NCBI RefSeq assembly: GCF_007679045.1
Contig: NZ_VEFS01000001.1
Location: 677,520-741,519, forward strand
Source of the DNA: Microbacterium sp. BH-3-3-3
Lineage (GTDB): Bacteria; Actinomycetota; Actinomycetes; Actinomycetales; Microbacteriaceae
Direction of reading: 5' to 3'
DNA: 64,000 nt
Part shown: positions 40,480 through 49,105 of the stretch, piece after piece
How positions within the stretch are numbered: the first letter of the stretch is position 1
Layout of the letters: each line of letters opens with the position of its first letter
Program-made: the position numbers and the translations under genes
Notes under the pieces: model-generated
Database searches by the model: none
What the model saw: only the letters and a program-made list of their open reading frames with translations
Told to the model about the DNA's origin: nothing

Positions 40480-41721
40480 ATGACCATCGACGCCGATGCC
40501 CGCACGCTCCCCGGAGAGCGCGTCGCCCACTACGACCTGCTCGGTCGCCGCGACACCGACTACTACGCGGTGTTCGCCGACATCCCCGACGCCGACCGCG
40601 CCGTGTGGGACACCGCGAAGGCCTTCGCCGACGAGGTCGGCACGCGCATGCAGAGTGAATGGGATGCCGCGAGCTACCCGATCGACCTGGTGAAGCGCAT
40701 GGGCGAGCTCGAGCTGTTCACCGACGGCATCGAGCACGACGAGCTGCCCTACACCTCGCCCCTGGCGGCGGGTCTGGTCAACATGGAGATCTCGCGCCAC
40801 GACGGCTCCCTCGCCACCGCCCTCGCCGTGCAGGGCGGGCTCGCGCTGCGGACGCTGGCGTTCTACGGCTCGCCGGAGCAGCAGCAGCGCTGGCTGAAGC
40901 CGCTCGCCGACGGAACCGTGCTCGGCGCTTTCGCGCTGACCGAGCCCGACCATGGCTCCGACTCCGTCTCGCTCGAGACGACGGCGACGCGCACGGCCGA
41001 CGGCTGGTCGCTCAGCGGCACGAAGAAGTGGATCGGCAACGGCGCCTCCGGCGGCATCACCTTCGTGTGGGCGCGTGTCGAGAACGAGGGCGGCGACGAC
41101 CACGGCAACGTGCGGTGCTTCCTCGTCGAGCAGGACACCCCCGGCTACGTCGGCACCGTGATCACCGGAAAGGTGTCGCTCCGCGGCATCCACCAGGCTC
41201 ATATCGCGATGGACGACGTGCGTCTGTCCGCGGATGCCGTGCTGCCCGGCACCCGCACGTTCAAGGACGCATCGGTCGTGCTCTTCGCCACGCGCTCGGG
41301 CGTCGCGTGGTCGGCGCTCGGCCACGCGACCGCCTGCTACGAGATCGCGCGGACGTATGCCACCGAGCGCATGCAGTTCGGAAAGCCCCTCGCGAAGTTC
41401 CAAATGGTGCAGGAACGCCTCGCCCAGATGCTCGACGAACTCACCGCGATGCAGCTCTACTGCCGCCGTCTCGCCGACCTCGAGTCCTCGGGCGGCCTGC
41501 GCCCCACCCAGGCATCGCTGGCGAAGTACCACAACACCCGCGCCGCGCGTCGGGTCGCCGCGATCGCCCGCGACCTGCTCGGCGGCAACGGCATCTTGCT
41601 CGAGAACGGCGTCATGCAGCACATGGCCGACATCGAGGCGATCCACACCTACGAGGGCACCGAGAGCGTCCAGGCGCTCCTGCTCGGCCGCGACATCACG
41701 GGCATGAGCGCGTTCGTCTGA
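40480..41721 (+). CDS. Acyl-CoA dehydrogenase (glutaryl-CoA dehydrogenase-like)
   Basis: A 413-residue FAD-dependent acyl-CoA dehydrogenase. Conserved are GAFALTEPDHGSDSVSLET, GTKKWIGNGASGGITFVWAR, YATERMQFGKPLAKFQMVQE and GGNGILLENGV. The catalytic base lies in TYEGTESVQALLLGRDITG near residue 391. The overall pattern is closest to the glutaryl-CoA group, though the arginine that marks decarboxylating members cannot be judged by eye. ATG 40480 lies 7 nt after GATACT. No CoA ligase or thiolase is nearby. Confidence 0.88.
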   Translation: MTIDADARTLPGERVAHYDLLGRRDTDYYAVFADIPDADRAVWDTAKAFADEVGTRMQSEWDAASYPIDLVKRMGELELFTDGIEHDELPYTSPLAAGLVNMEISRHDGSLATALAVQGGLALRTLAFYGSPEQQQRWLKPLADGTVLGAFALTEPDHGSDSVSLETTATRTADGWSLSGTKKWIGNGASGGITFVWARVENEGGDDHGNVRCFLVEQDTPGYVGTVITGKVSLRGIHQAHIAMDDVRLSADAVLPGTRTFKDASVVLFATRSGVAWSALGHATACYEIARTYATERMQFGKPLAKFQMVQERLAQMLDELTAMQLYCRRLADLESSGGLRPTQASLAKYHNTRAARRVAAIARDLLGGNGILLENGVMQHMADIEAIHTYEGTESVQALLLGRDITGMSAFV

Positions 41722-41738
41722 TCCCGGATGCCGTAACC

Positions 41739-41771
41739 CCGGCGCCCCGATCGCCTCGGCCAGGGCGCCGG
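41739..41771. terminator. Hairpin after acyl-CoA dehydrogenase
   Basis: Perfect 9-bp arms CCGGCGCCC and GGGCGCCGG flank a 15-nt loop, 17 nt after the stop codon. The remaining gap to 41921 shows only the promoter-like TACCTT. Confidence 0.5.
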
Positions 41772-41920
41772 TCACCGCACCCCGCGGATCGGTCGACGTC
41801 GGCCCGCGCTGCGCCGCGTCCCGCGGAACGGTGCGGGCCTCGGCATCCGTCGTCCTATCCGGCACCCGGGGACGGCGCAACCTCCGCACCCATGTCGGAG
41901 GCCCCCGCTACCTTGTGAGC

Positions 41921-43093
41921 ATGGGCCTGTTCTCTCGTCATCCCGCGCCTCGCGACGCCGTCAACTCCGTCGCGCAGGCCGTCCAGACTCCGCCGAAGAG
42001 CCTGTGGGCCGACGGGTTCGGCCGTCTGGCGGTGCGGGCCGTGCAGATCATCGTCGTGGTGATCCTCGTCGCGGGGCTCATCTGGGGCATCCAGCAGGTG
42101 ACGCTCGTGGTCATCCCCCTCGTGCTGGCCCTCATCTTCGCGTCCGCCTTCGGCCCCGTCACCATGTGGATGCGCCGCAAGGGCGTGCCCTCGGTCATCG
42201 CGACGCTGCTCACGCTGCTGGCCGTCGTCGTGGTGCTCGCCGCGCTCGGATGGCTGGTCGCCAACGCCGTCATCAACCAGTGGGACTACCTCAGCTCGCA
42301 GGCCGTGCAGGGCTTCGAGCAGGCGCAGGACTGGTACCACACGCTGCCCTTCGCGATCTCCCAAGACCAGGTCAACCAGGCGATTCAGGGCATCCAGGGC
42401 TTCGTCACGAGCTCGTCCTTCGGCACCGGTGCGCTCGCGGGTGTGAGTGCGATCGCGTCGTTCGTGACGGGCTTCGTGCTGATGGTCGTCATCCTCTTCT
42501 TCTTCCTCAAAGACGGCCCGCGCATGTGGGAGTTCGTCCTTCGTCCGTTCCACGGCAGCGACTACGAGCGGGCGCGCCGCATCGGTGACAAGACCGTGAC
42601 GGTCCTCGGTTCGTACGTGCGCGGCACGGCATCCGTCGCCGCCGTCGACGCGATCGGCATCGGCATCGGCCTCGCGATCCTGCAGGTGCCGCTCGCCCTG
42701 CCGCTGGCTGTGCTCGTCTTCCTGCTCGCGTTCATCCCGATCGTGGGTGCGGTCACCGCCGGCATCCTCGCCGCACTGGTCGCGCTCGTCACCAACGGCC
42801 CGATCGTGGCGCTGATCGTCGTCGGAATCGTCGTGCTCGTGAACCAGCTCGAGGGCAACTTCCTCCAGCCGGTGCTCATGGGGCGCTCGATGAAGCTGCA
42901 CTCGTTCGTCGTGCTCGTCGTGCTGGCCGGCGGTACCGCGATCGGTGGCATCCTCGGCACCCTGCTGGCCGTGCCGCTGACCGCCGTGGTCTGGGGCATC
43001 ATCACCGTCTGGAACGGCCCCGACAAGCCGGCCGAGTGGGCGCGCCGCAAGAAGCGCAAGAACCCCGTGCCGCTGGCGGGCGACGAGAGCTGA
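41921..43093 (+). CDS. AI-2E family transporter
   Basis: A 390-residue membrane protein of the AI-2E/PerM family. It has an N-terminal pair of helices, a large middle domain (WLVANAVINQWDYLSSQA to FVTSSSFG), FFFLKDGPRMWEFVLRP, and the conserved C-terminal half VPLALPLAVLVFLLAFIPIVGAVTAG with LEGNFLQPVLMGRSMKLH. ATG 41921 lies 6 nt after TACCTT and supports a leaderless start. The substrate is unknown (the family includes Na+/H+ antiporters and a quorum-signal exporter). A DNA ligase follows 5 bp downstream. Confidence 0.92.
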   Translation: MGLFSRHPAPRDAVNSVAQAVQTPPKSLWADGFGRLAVRAVQIIVVVILVAGLIWGIQQVTLVVIPLVLALIFASAFGPVTMWMRRKGVPSVIATLLTLLAVVVVLAALGWLVANAVINQWDYLSSQAVQGFEQAQDWYHTLPFAISQDQVNQAIQGIQGFVTSSSFGTGALAGVSAIASFVTGFVLMVVILFFFLKDGPRMWEFVLRPFHGSDYERARRIGDKTVTVLGSYVRGTASVAAVDAIGIGIGLAILQVPLALPLAVLVFLLAFIPIVGAVTAGILAALVALVTNGPIVALIVVGIVVLVNQLEGNFLQPVLMGRSMKLHSFVVLVVLAGGTAIGGILGTLLAVPLTAVVWGIITVWNGPDKPAEWARRKKRKNPVPLAGDES

Positions 43094-43098
43094 CGGCC

Positions 43099-44142
43099 AT
43101 GCCGTACGACATCCCCGCACCGATGCTGGCGAAGTCGGTGCCCGAGGTTCCGGAGCACGCCAAGGTCGAGGGCGGCTTCAGCTACGAACCCAAGTGGGAC
43201 GGCTTCCGCGCCCTGATCTCGTGGGACGGCACCGACGTCGAGATCGGCAGCCGCGGCGCCAAGCCGCTGACGCGGTACTTCCCCGAGCTCGTGGCGGCGT
43301 TCGCCGAACTGCTGCCCGAGCCGTGTCTCATCGACGGCGAGGTGGTCGTCGCTCGCGATGCCGAGGGCGGCCAGCGTCTCGACTGGGAGGCGTTGTCGCA
43401 GCGCATCCACCCCGCGGCCTCGCGTGTGAACATGCTCGCCGAAGAGACCCCGGCCATGTTCATTGCGTTCGATCTGCTCGCCCGGGGCGACCGCGACCTG
43501 CAGTCCGAGCCGTTCGCGGAGCGGCGCGCCCAGCTCGAAGACCTGCTCGGCGCCGTGCCGCACCCCGTGCACGTCACGCGCACGACCGACGACCCCGACC
43601 TCGCGCGCCGCTGGCTGGCCGAGTTCGAGGGCGCGGGCCTCGACGGTGTGATCGCGAAGCCCCTCGCCCAGCCCTACGCGCCGAACAAGCGCACGATGTT
43701 CAAGATCAAGCACGCCCGCACCGCCGATGTGGTCGCCCTCGGCTACCGCATCCACAAGTCGGGCGAGGGAGTGGGCTCGCTACTCGTCGGCCTCTACGAC
43801 GACGAGGGCCGGCTGCACGGCGTCGGCGGCGTCTCGGCGTGGACCGACAAGCGCCGCAAGGAGCTGATCGACGAGCTCGCTCCCCTGGTGGAGCGCGACG
43901 CCGACGGCGGGGCCGTGGTTGGCGAGACCGACCGCTCGCGCTTCTCGGCGTCGAAAGACGTGTCGTTCGTGCGGCTGCGTCCCGAGCTCGTGCTCGAGGT
44001 GCGTTACGACCAGCTCGAGGGCATGCGCTTCCGCCACACCGTCCAGTTCGACCGCTGGCGCCCCGACCGCGACGCCCGCTCCTGCACCTTCTCGCAGCTC
44101 GAGACCGTCAACTCGTACGACCTGGGCGACGTGCTCGACTGA
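43099..44142 (+). CDS. ligC: ATP-dependent DNA ligase (LigC type)
   Basis: A 347-residue stand-alone ATP-dependent ligase. The adenylated Lys is in the motif YEPKWDGFRA (Lys32). Motif III/IIIa lies in LIDGEVVVA and IAFDLLARGDRD, and motifs IV-V in LDGVIAKPLAQPYAPNKRTMFKIKH. The C-terminal OB domain ends near VRYDQLEGMRFRHTVQFDRWRPD. It is the short two-domain LigC form, without polymerase or phosphoesterase domains. In mycobacteria such ligases take part in base excision and end-joining back-up repair. It probably shares a transcript with the AI-2E gene. Confidence 0.9.
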   Translation: MPYDIPAPMLAKSVPEVPEHAKVEGGFSYEPKWDGFRALISWDGTDVEIGSRGAKPLTRYFPELVAAFAELLPEPCLIDGEVVVARDAEGGQRLDWEALSQRIHPAASRVNMLAEETPAMFIAFDLLARGDRDLQSEPFAERRAQLEDLLGAVPHPVHVTRTTDDPDLARRWLAEFEGAGLDGVIAKPLAQPYAPNKRTMFKIKHARTADVVALGYRIHKSGEGVGSLLVGLYDDEGRLHGVGGVSAWTDKRRKELIDELAPLVERDADGGAVVGETDRSRFSASKDVSFVRLRPELVLEVRYDQLEGMRFRHTVQFDRWRPDRDARSCTFSQLETVNSYDLGDVLD

Positions 44143-44272
44143 GACCGGCCGGCTCGTCGAGCTGGCGGCGCGCCCGGGGGCGTGGCATCTGCCGCCGCTC
44201 TCTGAAGTGGTGCGGCCGCGCGCCCGGGGCGTGGCATCCGCCCCCGCTCTCCCGTGTGACGCGGCCGCGCGC

Positions 44273-44356
44273 GTCACGAGAACAGGAGATGCCACGAGAA
44301 CAGGCTGAAACCGGCGCAATCGTCCTGTTCTCGACGCAGTTGCCTGTTCTGGTGAC
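44273..44356. repeat. Nested inverted repeat, family C copy 1
   Basis: Outer arms of 14 bp (GTCACGAGAACAGG, 13/14 complementary to 44343-44356) enclose an inner pair (CACGAGAACAGG and CCTGTTCTCG). Exactly 84 bp, as in copy 2. The 441-bp gap 44143-44583 holds no gene; two GC-rich direct repeats precede this element. Confidence 0.88.
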
Positions 44357-44407
44357 ACCGGCGGCGGGCAGCCCCCGCCCCCCGCCCGACGCGGCCGCGC
44401 ACCGCAC

Positions 44408-44491
44408 GTCACGAGAACAGGGGATGCCACGAGAACAAGCGGAAACCGACGCAATCGTCCTGTTTTCGACGCACTGTCCTGTTCTGGTGAC
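44408..44491. repeat. Nested inverted repeat, family C copy 2
   Basis: A second 84-bp copy in the same orientation, 51 bp after copy 1, with the same outer and inner arms and a few substitutions in the core. Confidence 0.88.
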
Positions 44492-44576
44492 GCCGCGCGG
44501 CGCCCGCGTCAGCCGGGTGACGCCGAGTGGCGCCCGCGTCAGCCTGGTGACGCCGAGCAGCGCCCCGCGTCAGCCA
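44486..44576. repeat. Three 30-bp tandem repeats
   Basis: Units starting GGTGACGCCG and ending CGCGTCAGCC begin at 44486, 44516 and 44546. The first overlaps the right end of family C copy 2, so the tandem run may have grown from that arm. Confidence 0.85.
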
Positions 44577-44583
44577 CGTCGGC

Positions 44584-45861
44584 TCATCGGATCGCCGCGG
44601 CATCCGCCTCCCGCCCCGCCCGCCGAGCGATCACGACCACTCCCGCCGACGCCCCGGCGAACATCGCGGCGAGGATCGCCCACCCGCCCGTGCCGAGGTC
44701 GATCGCGGTGAGCGTCACGACCGCGGGCGCGATCATCGCCCCGACCGCATACCCGGTGCCGTAAACGCCCTGGTAGCTGCCCATGCGCTCCTGCGGGGCG
44801 AGGTCGAAGCTCAGGCTCCAGCCCGCGGCGCTCGACATGATCTCGGCGAGCGAGTGCATGACGGCGGCCGCCAAGAGCACCACGATCACCAGCGTCGCGG
44901 GACCCCACCCGTCTCCCCCGACCCACCCGGCGCCCGCCCACAGCGCGCACGCCGCGACCATGAGCCATCCGGCTCGCGTCATCGCGCGCCCCGCGCCGGC
45001 GAACGTTCCGGTGCCGCGGCTCATCCGCACCTGCAGCAGCACGACGACGACCGTGTTGACCAGCAGGAGCGGACTCACGACCACGTCGGCGGCGATCGTG
45101 TGCGAGACGACCCACAGCGGCACGCCGATCTCGAACACCCCGAACTGGATGCCGAAGACCCCCATCAGAGCGGTCAGCCACAGGAACCGCGGGTCGCGGT
45201 AGGGGCTTCGGCCCGCTGGAGCGGGGGCATCCGACGAGGGCTCCGCGACCGCCACGTCGACGCGCGCCGGATCCAGGCCGGCCACGAGCACGGCGGACGC
45301 GAGGAAGAGCGAGCCGGCGAGGGTCATCGTCAGGTGGAAGGCGAACGGCGTGCCGAGCGCGAGGGGAATGGCGGCGACCGTCGTGCCGACGCCGATGCCG
45401 ACGTTCGTGACGGTTCGCATCGTGGCGCGGATGCGCACGCGATCCTCGCCGCGGAACGCCCGTCCGACGACGGAAGAGCGCACGCTGCCGCCACCCTGCT
45501 GGGCGAGCAGCACCAGCGAGGCGACGACCACGAGCGTGGGCAGATCGCGCACGAACAGATAGCCGATGAGGGCGGCCCCCTGCACGACGTGCAGCACGAC
45601 GAGCATCGTCCGCGCGCTGAAGCGGTCGGACAGGTGCCCGAACACGAGCGAACTCGCGACACCGACCGCGCCGGCGATCGTGAGGCCGATCCCGACAGTG
45701 ACCGGCTCGAGCCCCACGATGAGCGTGAGGTAGAGCGTGGTGAGAGTGAAGAACGCGCCGCGGCCGAGGGTGTCCACCAGGGTGATCGTGAGCAGACGGC
45801 GGAGCGTCCGGTCCGTCTGCACGAGGGTTTTCAGGGGGACGGTGGGGATCGTGCTGGTCAC
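44584..45861 (-). CDS. MFS transporter
   Basis: A 425-residue major facilitator with 12 predicted helices. The family loop between helices 2 and 3 reads GHLSDRFSARTMLVV. GTG 45861 is chosen as the first start after the divergent promoter region. The longer open frame is antisense to the regulator gene. It is divergent from an ArsR-type regulator, a common arrangement for drug exporters, so a local export role under that repressor is likely. Confidence 0.88.
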   Translation of the reverse strand: MTSTIPTVPLKTLVQTDRTLRRLLTITLVDTLGRGAFFTLTTLYLTLIVGLEPVTVGIGLTIAGAVGVASSLVFGHLSDRFSARTMLVVLHVVQGAALIGYLFVRDLPTLVVVASLVLLAQQGGGSVRSSVVGRAFRGEDRVRIRATMRTVTNVGIGVGTTVAAIPLALGTPFAFHLTMTLAGSLFLASAVLVAGLDPARVDVAVAEPSSDAPAPAGRSPYRDPRFLWLTALMGVFGIQFGVFEIGVPLWVVSHTIAADVVVSPLLLVNTVVVVLLQVRMSRGTGTFAGAGRAMTRAGWLMVAACALWAGAGWVGGDGWGPATLVIVVLLAAAVMHSLAEIMSSAAGWSLSFDLAPQERMGSYQGVYGTGYAVGAMIAPAVVTLTAIDLGTGGWAILAAMFAGASAGVVVIARRAGREADAAAIR

Positions 45862-45916
45862 GTGTCCATTGATCCAGGCGCGGCGGGGTCGTTCAATCGA
45901 TGTAGCGTGGGGCTTC

Positions 45917-46867
45917 ATGATCCGATACGAATTGGATGCCGCCGACATCTCGGCGATTCGCTTCGGCATCTCGCCGTTGTCGGAGCTCGGGCTCGGTCTG
46001 CGCGCTTTCTCGCAGCCCGAGGGCTTCCCTCTGCAGCGTCCGTGGCTCGAGCGGATCGCGTCGGTGCGCCCGCTACTCGATCTCGAGGTGCTGCTCGCGC
46101 TCGTCAACGACCGCAAGTGGACCGCCGACTTCGTGAACCCTCGGCCGGCTTCTCCGCTGACCTCGCTCGACGACGAACTGACCGCGCTCGGACGCATCAC
46201 GCGCGCCCACTTCACGACCGACCTCGAGCGCGTGCACGGGGAGGTGCCCGCGGTGTTCCGTGGCCGGCACGACGTCGTCATCGCCCGCCTGCAACGCGCC
46301 CTCGCCACCGCGTGGGACCTGTGTTTCGCCCCGCACTGGGCGCGCATGAGCACGGTGCTGCGCGCCGACATCGCCTACCGCGGCCGCATCGCCGCCCAGG
46401 CCGGGATGGGCACCGTGCTCAACGGCCTCTCGGATGCCGCCCGCTACGACGGCCGCCACCTCGACGTGCGGCTGTGGAACCCCGAGATCCGCCGTCGCCC
46501 GGTGCGCGGCGACGGGCTCACTCTCGTCCCGTCGATCTTCACGGTCCGCGTCTCGACCCCCATCGACGACGACCTGCCACCCACCGTCATGTACCCCGCG
46601 CGCGGCCAGGGAGCGATGTGGTCGACGAGCGGACAGCCCGCACCCGATGCCGTGTCCGACCTGCTCGGCCGCACCCGCGCGACGTTGCTCGCGGCGCTCG
46701 GCGAACCGGCATCGTCTACCGACCTGGCCCTGCAGCTCGGGGTGTCGACTTCCGCGATCAACCAGCATCTGCGCGTGATGGAACGCGCCGGACTCCTCAA
46801 CCGCGCGAGATACGGCCGCGCGGTGCTGTACTACCGCAGCGCCGCGGGCGACGCACTGACTCCCTAG
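45917..46867 (+). CDS. ArsR-type winged-helix regulator with N-terminal domain
   Basis: 316 residues. The C-terminal 75 residues form a winged helix (LLAALGEPASSTDLALQLGV, INQHLRVMERAGLLNRARYG). The N-terminal 230 residues resemble the DUF5937-type domain of actinobacterial ArsR-like regulators (WLERIASVRPLLDLEVLLALV). ATG 45917 follows TAGCGT by 8 nt. It is divergent from an MFS gene over 55 bp with ATTGA/TCAAT half-sites. It ends in a 4-bp overlap of stop codons with the convergent LigD-like gene. Confidence 0.87.
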   Translation: MIRYELDAADISAIRFGISPLSELGLGLRAFSQPEGFPLQRPWLERIASVRPLLDLEVLLALVNDRKWTADFVNPRPASPLTSLDDELTALGRITRAHFTTDLERVHGEVPAVFRGRHDVVIARLQRALATAWDLCFAPHWARMSTVLRADIAYRGRIAAQAGMGTVLNGLSDAARYDGRHLDVRLWNPEIRRRPVRGDGLTLVPSIFTVRVSTPIDDDLPPTVMYPARGQGAMWSTSGQPAPDAVSDLLGRTRATLLAALGEPASSTDLALQLGVSTSAINQHLRVMERAGLLNRARYGRAVLYYRSAAGDALTP

Positions 46868-47889
46868 GCGCCAGGCGTCTTCGCCCGCGAAGGCTGCACG
46901 CGCGGCGGCTCCCCGGGCATCTTCGGGAACTCGGGCGGGAACGGCAGCTCGCCCAGACCGCTGTCGAGGTCGCGCTGCCACCACTCCAGCAGGGTGTCGA
47001 CGCGTCCGGGCTTGTCGGCGAACCCCTTCCACGGATTACCGACGGATGCCAGTCGCTCGGGGATCGAGCGCACGGTGAACGCGAGCGGGTCGAGGTCGTC
47101 GAGCTCGTCCCAGGCCACCGGCGTCGACACGGTCGCGGTCGGCAGCGCCCGCGGCGAATACGCCCCCGCCATGGTGCGATCCCGGTTCGCCTGGTTGAAG
47201 TCGACGAAGATCCGCTCGCCGCGCTCTTCCTTCCACCAGTTGGTGGTCACGGCATCCGGCATCCGGCGCTCGAGCTCACGTGCCGCGGCGATGACCGCGT
47301 GCCGCACGTCGAGGAACTCGTGCGTCGGCTCGATCGGGCAGAACACGTGCAGGCCGCGGTTGCCGCTCGTCTTGATCCACGGCTCGAGGCCCGCCTCGCG
47401 TAGCACCGCGCGTAGCTCGTGCGCGGCAGTGACCGCCTCGGCGATGCCCGTGCCCGGCTGCGGGTCGAGGTCGATGCGCAACTCGATCGGGTGGTCGGGG
47501 TCGGTCGCGAGCGAGGCCCACGGATGGAACACGATCGTGTTCATCTGCGCTGCCCACACCGCCGATGCGATCTCGCCGAGGAAGAGCTGCGGATGCCGGC
47601 GCCCGCTGTTGTACGTCACGGTCACGGCCTCGACGAAGTCGGGCGCGCCCTTCGGCGGGTTCTTCGAGAAGAAGGCTTCGCCCCCGACGCCCTCGGGGAA
47701 GCGCTCGAGCGACACCGGCCGGTGCCCGTTCGCCGCGATGAAGGGATCGGCGACGGCGATCAGGTACTCGGCGAGCTCGCGCTTGGTGATCCCAACCTCG
47801 GGCCACAGCACGCGGTCGGGGTTCGAGATGCCGACCTCGCGCTCGCCCTCGGGTCCCGGAACGGTCAACGTGATGCGGGGGGATGCCAT
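46864..47889 (-). CDS. LigD-type polymerase domain protein (stand-alone)
   Basis: A 341-residue archaeo-eukaryotic primase-type polymerase matching the polymerase domain of bacterial LigD. Metal ligands Asp140 and Asp142 lie in ELRIDLDPQPG, and a third acid in RIFVDFNQANRDRT. SLERFPEGVGGEAFFSKNPPKG and the phosphate-binding GNRGLHVF are family signatures. It has no ligase or nuclease domain. ATG 47889 lies 6 nt after TAGCGT on the minus strand (leaderless pattern). With the LigC-type ligase 3 kb away it could serve gap-filling in end joining; Ku is not in the window. Confidence 0.92.
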   Translation of the reverse strand: MASPRITLTVPGPEGEREVGISNPDRVLWPEVGITKRELAEYLIAVADPFIAANGHRPVSLERFPEGVGGEAFFSKNPPKGAPDFVEAVTVTYNSGRRHPQLFLGEIASAVWAAQMNTIVFHPWASLATDPDHPIELRIDLDPQPGTGIAEAVTAAHELRAVLREAGLEPWIKTSGNRGLHVFCPIEPTHEFLDVRHAVIAAARELERRMPDAVTTNWWKEERGERIFVDFNQANRDRTMAGAYSPRALPTATVSTPVAWDELDDLDPLAFTVRSIPERLASVGNPWKGFADKPGRVDTLLEWWQRDLDSGLGELPFPPEFPKMPGEPPRVQPSRAKTPGA

Positions 47890-48010
47890 GACCCGACGCT
47901 AGTGCGCGGGCCGGGGCCGTGTCTGCCCCGTTGCGGGCGAGCGGGCGGGGCGGCGCTTTTGCGGGGTAGCGCTCCCGTGGGGCGCCGCCGTTCCGGGGCA
48001 CGCTTCGTGG

Positions 48011-48042
48011 CCCCGGGGCGACAGAAGTGGCCCCGGGGCCAC
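48011..48042. repeat. 32-bp direct repeat with 16-bp palindrome, copy 1
   Basis: Identical to 48149-48180 and ends in the perfect palindrome GTGGCCCCGGGGCCAC. It lies in the 372-bp divergent gap 47890-48261, which otherwise holds GC-rich repeats and the promoter of the DUF1684 gene. Confidence 0.88.
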
Positions 48043-48148
48043 GTAGGCACAGCACCTGTACGCCCCGTGGCACCCTCGCTCGAGCCGGGCACCGCATTTG
48101 GCCCCTGGGCCACACCGCATCCGGCGCGGATCGGGGCGCCGTCCACAG

Positions 48149-48180
48149 CCCCGGGGCGACAGAAGTGGCCCCGGGGCCAC
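48149..48180. repeat. 32-bp direct repeat with 16-bp palindrome, copy 2
   Basis: A perfect second copy of 48011-48042, 138 bp downstream. The same 16-bp palindrome appears again at 53262-53277. Confidence 0.88.
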
Positions 48181-48261
48181 CTTCGCGCCGTACCCCGACG
48201 CTCGGCGACACGCGTGTCCAGCCCGGGCCACGGCATCCGGCACCGTCCTACGCTCGAGGGC

Positions 48262-48888
48262 ATGACCACCGCTGCAGGCCGCACCGCCCTGGACATCGTC
48301 GACTGGCGCCGCCGCGTTTTCGCACTGTACGACGCGGTGCGCGAAGCCGACGACCCCGAAGACGCGCACGAGCTCTGGCGCATCGAGCGCGATGCGCTGT
48401 TCGCCGATCATCCCGCCACTCCCCTGCTTCCGGAGCAGCGGGACGGATTCGTCGGCCTGCCCCTCGCCCCCTACGACGCCGCGTGGCGGTTCGAGGTGCC
48501 GCTGCTCGACGCCGACGAGGCGTCGTTCGTCGCGACGACGGGCACCGATGGCGAGGTCGGCTTCGAGCGCATCGGGCGGGTGGAGCTCCCCGACACCGGC
48601 TCTCTCGATGTGTGGCGTCTCACCTCGTACGGCGGCGGCCTGTTCGTTCCGGTGCGCGATGCGTCGGCCGGACGCCCGGGCGGAACCTATGGCGGCGGAC
48701 GCTACCTGCTCGACACGATCAAGGGGGCCGACCTGGGCACGGGTTCCGCGCCGGACACGCTCGTGATCGACTTCAACTTCGCGTACAACCCGTCGTGCGC
48801 GTACGACCCGATGTGGGCCTGTCCGCTCGCGCCCGCGGGCAACGTGCTTCCGGTCACCGTGCCGGTGGGCGAGCTCTACGGCGTCTGA
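48262..48888 (+). CDS. DUF1684 family protein
   Basis: 208 residues with the hallmark end region of DUF1684: TYGGGRYLLDTIKGADLG, then IDFNFAYNPSCAYDPMWACP and PLAPAGNVLPVTVPVGE. No signal peptide. The biochemical role of the family is not known to me. ATG 48262 lies 7 nt after TACGCT, so the start is probably leaderless. Repeat family A copy 3 begins 9 bp after its stop codon. Confidence 0.9.
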   Translation: MTTAAGRTALDIVDWRRRVFALYDAVREADDPEDAHELWRIERDALFADHPATPLLPEQRDGFVGLPLAPYDAAWRFEVPLLDADEASFVATTGTDGEVGFERIGRVELPDTGSLDVWRLTSYGGGLFVPVRDASAGRPGGTYGGGRYLLDTIKGADLGTGSAPDTLVIDFNFAYNPSCAYDPMWACPLAPAGNVLPVTVPVGELYGV

Positions 48889-48896
48889 GCGGTCAC

Positions 48897-48971
48897 AACT
48901 CCGGAGAAACGGCCCCACTCGGGCCGGAACACCGCGGCGGCGGCGGCACCACGCGGCGGATCTCCGGAGTT
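48897..48971. repeat. Nested inverted repeat, family A copy 3
   Basis: 75 bp with the arms AACTCCGGAGA and TCTCCGGAGTT. An inner GGCCC/GGGCC pair is present. The length and arms match copies at 35597 and 36945, but the core has diverged. It lies between convergent genes. Confidence 0.8.
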
Positions 48972-49105
48972 GCACACGGGGCACCCGACCAGCTCCCGCC
49001 GCGCGCACCCACGGGCGACGTAGCGGCCGCACGGTCGCGGACCGACGGCTCGGCGAGGCGAGCGCCGTGAGGCGACGGCTGCGCCGGCCCCACGGCATCC
49101 GGAAT

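Noticed and set aside
44273..44576. Possible CRISPR array
   Set aside because: Two palindromic units with related cores and a 30-bp tandem repeat, with no unique spacers and no cas genes.
45862..45916. ATTGA/TCAAT half-sites as an ArsR operator
   Set aside because: The half-sites are 5 bp and too far apart for a typical ArsR site; not strong enough for a feature.
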